A stretch of 20,892 bases of DNA, taken from positions 1 through 20,892 of the forward strand of contig JAEYTB010000285.1 in NCBI GenBank assembly GCA_023434205.1, in the 5' to 3' direction. This document shows positions 16,367 through 20,892 of this stretch, in pieces (position 1 is the stretch's first letter; each line of letters begins with the position of its first letter). The notes under the pieces are model-generated. The model was not told the origin of the DNA, did not search any database, and worked only from the letters and a program-made list of their open reading frames with translations. This DNA is from Planctomycetota bacterium. GTDB taxonomy: Bacteria > Planctomycetota > Phycisphaerae > Phycisphaerales > UBA1924. Position numbers and translations under genes: made by a program.

Positions 16367-18649
16367 ATGCAACGAGTGATGCGTTCGGTCGCGGCGGTTG
16401 TGGGTCTGTGTGCGTCGCTGGCGGGTTGCGGGCCGGGGCGTCAGGCGGCGCGTCCGGCGGAGGCGGCGCGCTCGGGCGTGGCGGTGGGTGCGGAGAACGA
16501 GGCGTTTCTGCGGCAGTACGCGGCGACGCTGCGGTTCTCGCTGGGGCGGCCGCGGGCGGTGACGGTGACGCCGGACGGGAGCGCGGTGCTGTTTTTGCGG
16601 TCGGGGCCAAGGAGCTTTGTGCAGGACCTGTACGAGTTTGAGGTCGCGAGCGGGAAGGAGCGGGTGCTTCTGACGGCGGAGCAGGTGCTGGGCGGGAGTG
16701 AGGAGCAGCTGACGCCGGAGGAGCGGGCGCGGCGCGAGCGGATGCGGATGGCGACGCGGGGGATCTCGGGGTATGAGCTGTCGGAGGATGGGACGAAGCT
16801 GGTGGTGCCGCTGTCGGGGAGGTTGTTCATCGTGGACCGCGCGAGCGGGCGGAGCACTGAGGTGAAGAGCAGCGCGGGGTCGCCGATGGACCCGCACCTC
16901 TCGCCGGATGGGAAGCTGCTGGCGTGCGTGCGGGACTCGGAGGTGTATGTCACGGAGCTGGCATCGGGCGAAGAGCGGAAGGTGACGAGCGGGGCCGGCG
17001 GGACGGTGAGCAACGGGCTTCCGGAGTTTGTGGCGCAGGAGGAGATGGGGCGGTTCAGAGGGTATTGGTGGTCGCCGGACTCGGCGGTGATCGCGTTCCA
17101 GCAGACGGACACCGCGGGGATGGAGGTGTTTCACATCGCGGACCCGATGCACCCGGAGAACGAGCCGCACGCATGGCCTTACCCGCGCCCGGGGAAGAAG
17201 AACGCGGATGTGAAGCTGGGGTTGGTGAAGGTCGCGGGCGGCGAGCCGGTGTGGGTGCGTTGGGACCGCGAAGCGTTCCCGTACCTGGCGACGGTGAAGT
17301 GGGCGAAGAACGCGCCGCTGACGATCCTGGTGCAGAACCGGACGCAGACGGAGGAGGTCTTGCTCGCGGTGGACACGGAGAGCGGGGAGACGACGGAGCT
17401 GCTGCGGGAGCGGGACAGCGCATGGATCAATCTGGAGCAGAGCTGCCCGTTGTGGCTGAAGGATGGGAGCGGGTTTCTGTGGATGAGCGAGCGGGGTGGG
17501 GAGTGGGCGCTGGAGCTGCGCGGGCGCGATGGGGCGTTGGTGCGTGTGCTCACGCCCGAGGGCTTCGGCTTGCAGGGGTTGATCGCGGCGGATCAGAAGG
17601 CGGGCGTGGCGTACATCACGGCGAGCGTGGACCCGACGCAGGTGCAGGTGTGGTCGGCGCCGCTGGCGGGCGGGACGCCGGTGGCGCTTACGCGCGAGGT
17701 CGGGCAGCACGGGGCGACGTTCGCGAAGGAGGGTGCCGCGGGGACGTGGGTTCACTCGTATAGCCTGGCGGACGGGTCGATGGGGATGACGGTGCGGAGC
17801 GGCGGGACGCGGGTGGGCGAGGTGCGGAGCGTTGCGGAAGAGCCGCCGTTTATGCCGCGGGTGGAGTGGCCGGAGGTGACGGAACGTCGGCTGCGGGCGG
17901 CGGTGATCAGGCCGCGGGGCTTTGTCGCGGGGAAGAAGTACCCGGTGATCAACAGCGTGTACGGGGGACCGCACACGAACGTGGTGAACGCGACGGCGCG
18001 CGGGTACCTGCTGCACCAGTGGCTGGCGGACCAGGGGTTCATCGTGGTGGCGATTGACGGGAGGGGCTCGCCGCAGAGGGGGCGGGGGTTTGAGCGGGTG
18101 ATCAAGGGGAATGTGATCGACCTGCCGCTGGAGGACCAGGTGGCGGGGCTGAGGGCGCTGGGGGAGAAGTACCCGGAGATGGACATGGGGCGGGTGGGGA
18201 TTTCGGGATGGTCGTTCGGCGGGTACTTCGCGGCGATGGCGGTGATGCGGCGGCCGGATGTGTTCAGCGCGGGGATCGCGGGGGCTCCGGTGTGCGACTG
18301 GCGCGACTATGACACGCACTACACGGAGCGGTACATGGGGCTGCCGGAGGAGAACGCGGCGGGCTATGAGGCGAGCAACGTGCTGACGTATTGCAAGGAC
18401 CTGGAGCGGCCGCTGCTAATCATGCACGGCACGGCGGATGACAACGTGTACTTCATGCACGCGCTCAAGATGAGCGAGGCGCTGTTCCGGGCGGGGAAGG
18501 CGCACGAGTTTTTGCCTCTGACGGGGTTCACGCACATGGTGCCGGACCCGGAGGTGACGTTGAGGCTGCAGGGGCGGATGGTGGGATTTTTGAAGAGGAG
18601 TTTGGGACGAGAGAGTCATCGACGACATGGCGACCTCAGCACCTACTAA
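16367..18649 (+). CDS. Dipeptidyl-peptidase IV-type S9 serine peptidase, lipoprotein
   Basis: The ATG at 16367 has GGGAG six bases upstream; 760 residues. The signal peptide ends in the lipobox LAGC (Cys 21), so the enzyme is membrane-anchored outside the cytoplasm. Residues about 55-490 form the beta-propeller (repeated LSPDGK, LSEDGTK, WWSPDS elements). The Glu pair at 225-226 in FVAQEEMGRFRGYWWSPDS matches the DPP-IV residues that hold the substrate N-terminus. The alpha/beta hydrolase domain has INSVYGGP, DGRGSPQRG, catalytic Ser 616 in GWSFGGY, the Asp pair 691-692 in HGTADDNVYF, and His 723 in GFTHMV. All catalytic residues are present, so it should release dipeptides from peptide N-termini. 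The last 13 residues (GRESHRRHGDLST and Tyr) are extra and their codons are not G-ending like the rest, suggesting a replaced 3' end next to the NACHT region. Confidence 0.93.
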   Translation: MQRVMRSVAAVVGLCASLAGCGPGRQAARPAEAARSGVAVGAENEAFLRQYAATLRFSLGRPRAVTVTPDGSAVLFLRSGPRSFVQDLYEFEVASGKERVLLTAEQVLGGSEEQLTPEERARRERMRMATRGISGYELSEDGTKLVVPLSGRLFIVDRASGRSTEVKSSAGSPMDPHLSPDGKLLACVRDSEVYVTELASGEERKVTSGAGGTVSNGLPEFVAQEEMGRFRGYWWSPDSAVIAFQQTDTAGMEVFHIADPMHPENEPHAWPYPRPGKKNADVKLGLVKVAGGEPVWVRWDREAFPYLATVKWAKNAPLTILVQNRTQTEEVLLAVDTESGETTELLRERDSAWINLEQSCPLWLKDGSGFLWMSERGGEWALELRGRDGALVRVLTPEGFGLQGLIAADQKAGVAYITASVDPTQVQVWSAPLAGGTPVALTREVGQHGATFAKEGAAGTWVHSYSLADGSMGMTVRSGGTRVGEVRSVAEEPPFMPRVEWPEVTERRLRAAVIRPRGFVAGKKYPVINSVYGGPHTNVVNATARGYLLHQWLADQGFIVVAIDGRGSPQRGRGFERVIKGNVIDLPLEDQVAGLRALGEKYPEMDMGRVGISGWSFGGYFAAMAVMRRPDVFSAGIAGAPVCDWRDYDTHYTERYMGLPEENAAGYEASNVLTYCKDLERPLLIMHGTADDNVYFMHALKMSEALFRAGKAHEFLPLTGFTHMVPDPEVTLRLQGRMVGFLKRSLGRESHRRHGDLSTY

Positions 18650-18761
18650 GCCCGATATTGGCAGACAACACCTTCTTAGACACCGTCGGCTCAACAAGGC
18701 ACAGTCTGATGCCGGAACGAGAGGTGCACATTGCGCAGCCGCCGCACATCACCCATGACTC
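18650..18761. other. Gap between the convergent S9 and NACHT genes
   Basis: There is no gene and no clear terminator in these 112 bases. Base composition already matches the lower-GC NACHT gene rather than the S9 gene. A 9-bp inverted pair, GAGAGTCAT at 18611-18619 and ATGACTCTC at 18755-18763, brackets the gap, overlapping the ends of both genes. Confidence 0.5.
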
Positions 18762-20606
18762 TCACGCCGACAACAGGAACTTCGGAATCACCACTTGATC
18801 GGGGTAGGTATATCGCCCAAAGCTATCCGACACGCCGATCACTCGCGAAAACTCCATCTTCACCCAATCAGCGCCCCACTTTGGAGGGGCCTTATCGATG
18901 ATCCGTGCGTGTTGGAGGCACGCGTTTAAACCTTCAGGTACGCCCGTAAGCTTCACGACTTCAGTCAGTGACTGGATCAACCTCTGTTGAAAATCTCCTT
19001 TCGTCGCGGCGCGGCCGTGGTAGCACTGCGACACCACGTTGACTAGGCCAAGCCCAAGAATCTTGTTACCGGCAAACCCGGCACGTTCAGCCGCGAGTCG
19101 GGCGAAGTATTGAGCCCAGAACACTACCCAGTCGGCAGAATTCAAGGGCGATGCTGACGAAAACAAGCCACTCCATATGCAGAGAACCATGCAGTCAGGC
19201 TCATTCGACAGTATCGTCGCGATCGCGCACGCGTCTGGCATGTTTCGCAGGAAGTACTGATACTCCGAGACGATTGGCACCCGCGACAAATATTCACCGC
19301 ACAGAAACTCCTGAATGGTCTTGTGGATGAAGTCGTACCGCTCGAAAGAACTTAAGTAAATAAGCCCGGTGTGCGCCTCAATTTCGTTCAGCACTTCTCG
19401 CGCCGATACAGACTCCATCTTGAATCTTCCGCGCAGCGCGCCGAACGCGGCATCGAATCTGTGCACGTTAAATGAGGCACCCTGATCCAACTTGGCAAGC
19501 TCAAACGAAGTGGCGGCCAGAAACCGCCGTTTCTCCTCTGGGCCAAAAGATGCCGCAATCGCACTTTTTCGAACCACTCCACGATCCCAATCCCACTCCC
19601 TGACCCTGATGTCAACAATCTTTTCGTAAACCCGAGTATGCTCATGTGGCAAATCCCCGTATGACGCATAGATCATGCAGAAATTCGTCGCATGCAGCGG
19701 AATGGCTGCGAGATCACGATAAGGCTTCAGGCGGATGCAAGCCATAAACTCCGCGGCCACGACCGGGTCACCGAACCATCGCTGAACGAACTCAGTGATT
19801 TGTTCGTCCGTGAAGCTTTGCAGAGTGTACGCGGTGCACCCCGCAATAACCGTTACGTATGCTCCGTGTCGGCACGAGATCACAAATGCTGCCTCGCCGC
19901 ACTTGCTAATCAGTTGTTCCAGCTCGATCGACAACTGTCGCATATCCGAAACATGTGCCTCATCCAGCCCGTCCACCAGCACCAGCGGCTTCACCTTCCG
20001 GAGCAACTCACAAAGGACTTGCTGCTGGACTGTTGCCAAATAAAACCGAAGTCGCTGAAGTTCAGCCTCTGACTCGGGACCCGCAGCCACTGATTGAATG
20101 GGCGGAGAAAACTCTAATCGTATACCCAATAGATTTAGAATATGGCCAGTAAGATCCTCGCCCCTCGCCATATCTCTTACTCGCACCACGATCGGATAGG
20201 CAAATATATCCTCACGCTCGTTCGGTTCTTCGTGCAGAATGTGCGTAGCAATTTGCTTCAATGTGGTGGTTTTTCCAGCCCCAGGACCGCCGAGGAGCAC
20301 GCAGCTGTGGCCTTTTCGCAGCAACGACTTCGCCGAAGCTGTTTTTCGATTCGTCGGTTTTCGCCGTTCGTCACCCGCATATACTTCGAGTTGCACCACA
20401 ATCTCGTGAAGTGGCCGATAAGCATCTCTCGCTTGTACCGTTGCGGACCAACTTTCGACCGCTCGCATGTGCTCGCCTACTGCCGTTTCGTGTCGAGAAT
20501 AGTCGCACTGAAGCTTGCGCGGAACGGTAGTCGAAGGCGCCGGTTTCAGAGCGCTGAACACTGCAGCAACTACCTCAAGTCCGATTTTGATTTGTGCGGG
20601 GTCCAT
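18762..20606 (-). CDS. NACHT-family STAND NTPase, candidate anti-phage protein
   Basis: A 614-residue protein. Walker A is GGPGAGKT (106-113) in a VLLGGPGAGKTTTLKQIA context. Walker B is LVLVDGLDEA (about 208-217) with the small residue and second acid typical of NACHT proteins. FVISCRHGAY (241-250) is the sensor arginine strand. A winged-helix motif appears as YDFIHKTIQEFLCGEYLSRV. The N-terminal ~95 residues include a hydrophobic patch IGLEVVAAVFSAL but no nuclease, TIR or protease motif. The C-terminal ~180 residues are not recognised and lack obvious repeats. NACHT proteins of this size are known in bacteria as defence factors (bNACHT group). The gene has lower GC and mixed codons (43-57% in sampled lines), unlike its neighbours. 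It starts 7 bases after the mutase stop codon, so it may be read from the mutase promoter. Confidence 0.88.
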   Translation of the reverse strand: MDPAQIKIGLEVVAAVFSALKPAPSTTVPRKLQCDYSRHETAVGEHMRAVESWSATVQARDAYRPLHEIVVQLEVYAGDERRKPTNRKTASAKSLLRKGHSCVLLGGPGAGKTTTLKQIATHILHEEPNEREDIFAYPIVVRVRDMARGEDLTGHILNLLGIRLEFSPPIQSVAAGPESEAELQRLRFYLATVQQQVLCELLRKVKPLVLVDGLDEAHVSDMRQLSIELEQLISKCGEAAFVISCRHGAYVTVIAGCTAYTLQSFTDEQITEFVQRWFGDPVVAAEFMACIRLKPYRDLAAIPLHATNFCMIYASYGDLPHEHTRVYEKIVDIRVREWDWDRGVVRKSAIAASFGPEEKRRFLAATSFELAKLDQGASFNVHRFDAAFGALRGRFKMESVSAREVLNEIEAHTGLIYLSSFERYDFIHKTIQEFLCGEYLSRVPIVSEYQYFLRNMPDACAIATILSNEPDCMVLCIWSGLFSSASPLNSADWVVFWAQYFARLAAERAGFAGNKILGLGLVNVVSQCYHGRAATKGDFQQRLIQSLTEVVKLTGVPEGLNACLQHARIIDKAPPKWGADWVKMEFSRVIGVSDSFGRYTYPDQVVIPKFLLSA

Positions 20607-20613
20607 GTGCTTC

Positions 20614-20892
20614 TCACCACTCCGGCCCGCCGGTGTACCGCCCGTAGACGTCCGCCATGGCCTGCACCATTTCGCCGAGCGTGCAGTTGGCGAGTGCGCC
20701 GTCCACGAGCGCGGGCATGACGTTGAACTTGTTGAGGCCCATGTCCGCGGCCTTGGGGTCGCCCTCGCGGCAGGCGGTGCGGATGCGGTCGAGGGCGGCG
20801 GCGACGGCCTTGGCGTCGCGCTTGTCCTTGAAAGCCTTGAGGCGGGCGTTCTGCTGGACCTCGACGTCGTGGGAGATGGTGAGGATGTCGAT
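20614..20892 (-). CDS. Methylmalonyl-CoA mutase large (catalytic) subunit, C-terminal 92 residues
   Basis: The frame enters from the right edge and ends with TGA at 20616-20614. The visible C-terminus reads VQQNARLKAFKDKRDAKAVA, then ALDRIRTACREGDP, then NVMPALVDGALANCTLGEMV and VYGRYTGGPEW. This pattern (R-L-x-x-x-x-x-R-D, a helix ending in an Ala/Arg-rich turn, N-x-M-P-x-x-x-x-A-x-x-x-x-x-T-L-G-E) is the end of the mutase TIM-barrel domain. The enzyme interconverts methylmalonyl-CoA (or a related branched acyl-CoA) and succinyl-CoA with adenosylcobalamin. The chain ends without a B12-binding domain, so the cobalamin subunit would be a separate gene. The next gene on the same strand is the NACHT gene, not a mutase partner such as the B12 subunit or MeaB. 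Confidence 0.78.
   Translation of the reverse strand: MDILTISHDVEVQQNARLKAFKDKRDAKAVAAALDRIRTACREGDPKAADMGLNKFNVMPALVDGALANCTLGEMVQAMADVYGRYTGGPEW

Noticed and set aside
16253..18319. 688-residue minus-strand open frame under the S9 peptidase gene
   Set aside because: It is an Arg/His/Pro-rich shadow of a well supported gene with an intact catalytic triad.
18650..18761. tRNA gene or attachment site at the NACHT island edge
   Set aside because: No cloverleaf-like arms, CCA-proximal stem or direct repeat of the mutase end was found.
20607..20613. NACHT P-loop protein as a MeaB-type mutase chaperone, suggested by its place after the mutase gene
   Set aside because: MeaB is a G3E-type GTPase with different motifs. 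This protein has the NACHT Walker B (VDGLDEA), sensor arginine strand and winged-helix motif.

Overview
The window is GC-rich chromosomal DNA that is best read as coming from a planctomycete, probably of the Phycisphaerae type. The evidence is a surface protein with the planctomycete N-terminal LESRTLLA (LEPR-XLL type) motif followed by a CARDB-like domain, a membrane Ser/Thr kinase, many lipoproteins with clear lipoboxes, and strong G or C preference at third codon positions. No rRNA, tRNA, CRISPR array or insertion sequence was recognised.

Layout. 1-835 (minus): hpt, translationally coupled to a membrane protein cut by the window edge. 1047-2859 (plus): the LEPR-XLL protein and its intrinsic terminator. 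2908-6218 (minus): 3-oxoacid CoA-transferase subunit A, a lipoprotein, NrdR and a primary-like sigma-70 factor, with a terminator behind the sigma gene and a repeat pair flanking nrdR. 6556-7341 (plus): a UVR-motif protein. 7359-8001 (plus): the remains of a Phd-VapC toxin-antitoxin operon. 8043-10634 (plus): a Ser/Thr kinase with a polytopic membrane C-terminus, overlapping tail to tail with a minus-strand pair, mnmG and a CPA2/RCK antiporter (10631-14270). 14350-15798 (plus): an exported amidohydrolase. 15799-16065 (minus): the 5' part of an unrecognised coding region. 16367-18649 (plus): a DPP-IV type S9 lipoprotein peptidase. 18762-20606 (minus): a NACHT NTPase of lower GC, lying 7 bases after the end of a methylmalonyl-CoA mutase subunit gene that runs off the right edge.

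How it fits together. Most genes are housekeeping (purine salvage, RNR regulation, tRNA wobble modification, transcription initiation, acyl-CoA metabolism) or envelope functions (lipoproteins, exported hydrolases, antiporter, kinase). Three things stand out. First, the plus strand is C-rich to the left of about 9 kb and G-rich to the right, whatever the gene orientation. That is the polarity of a replication origin (or an inversion boundary), and mnmG/gidA lies close by. Second, the NACHT gene looks like a single-gene, horizontally acquired, defence-type insertion behind the mutase gene. Third, degenerate 7-8 bp tandem words occur both between genes and in frame inside mnmG, and one such element supplies the start codon and signal-peptide n-region of a lipoprotein gene.
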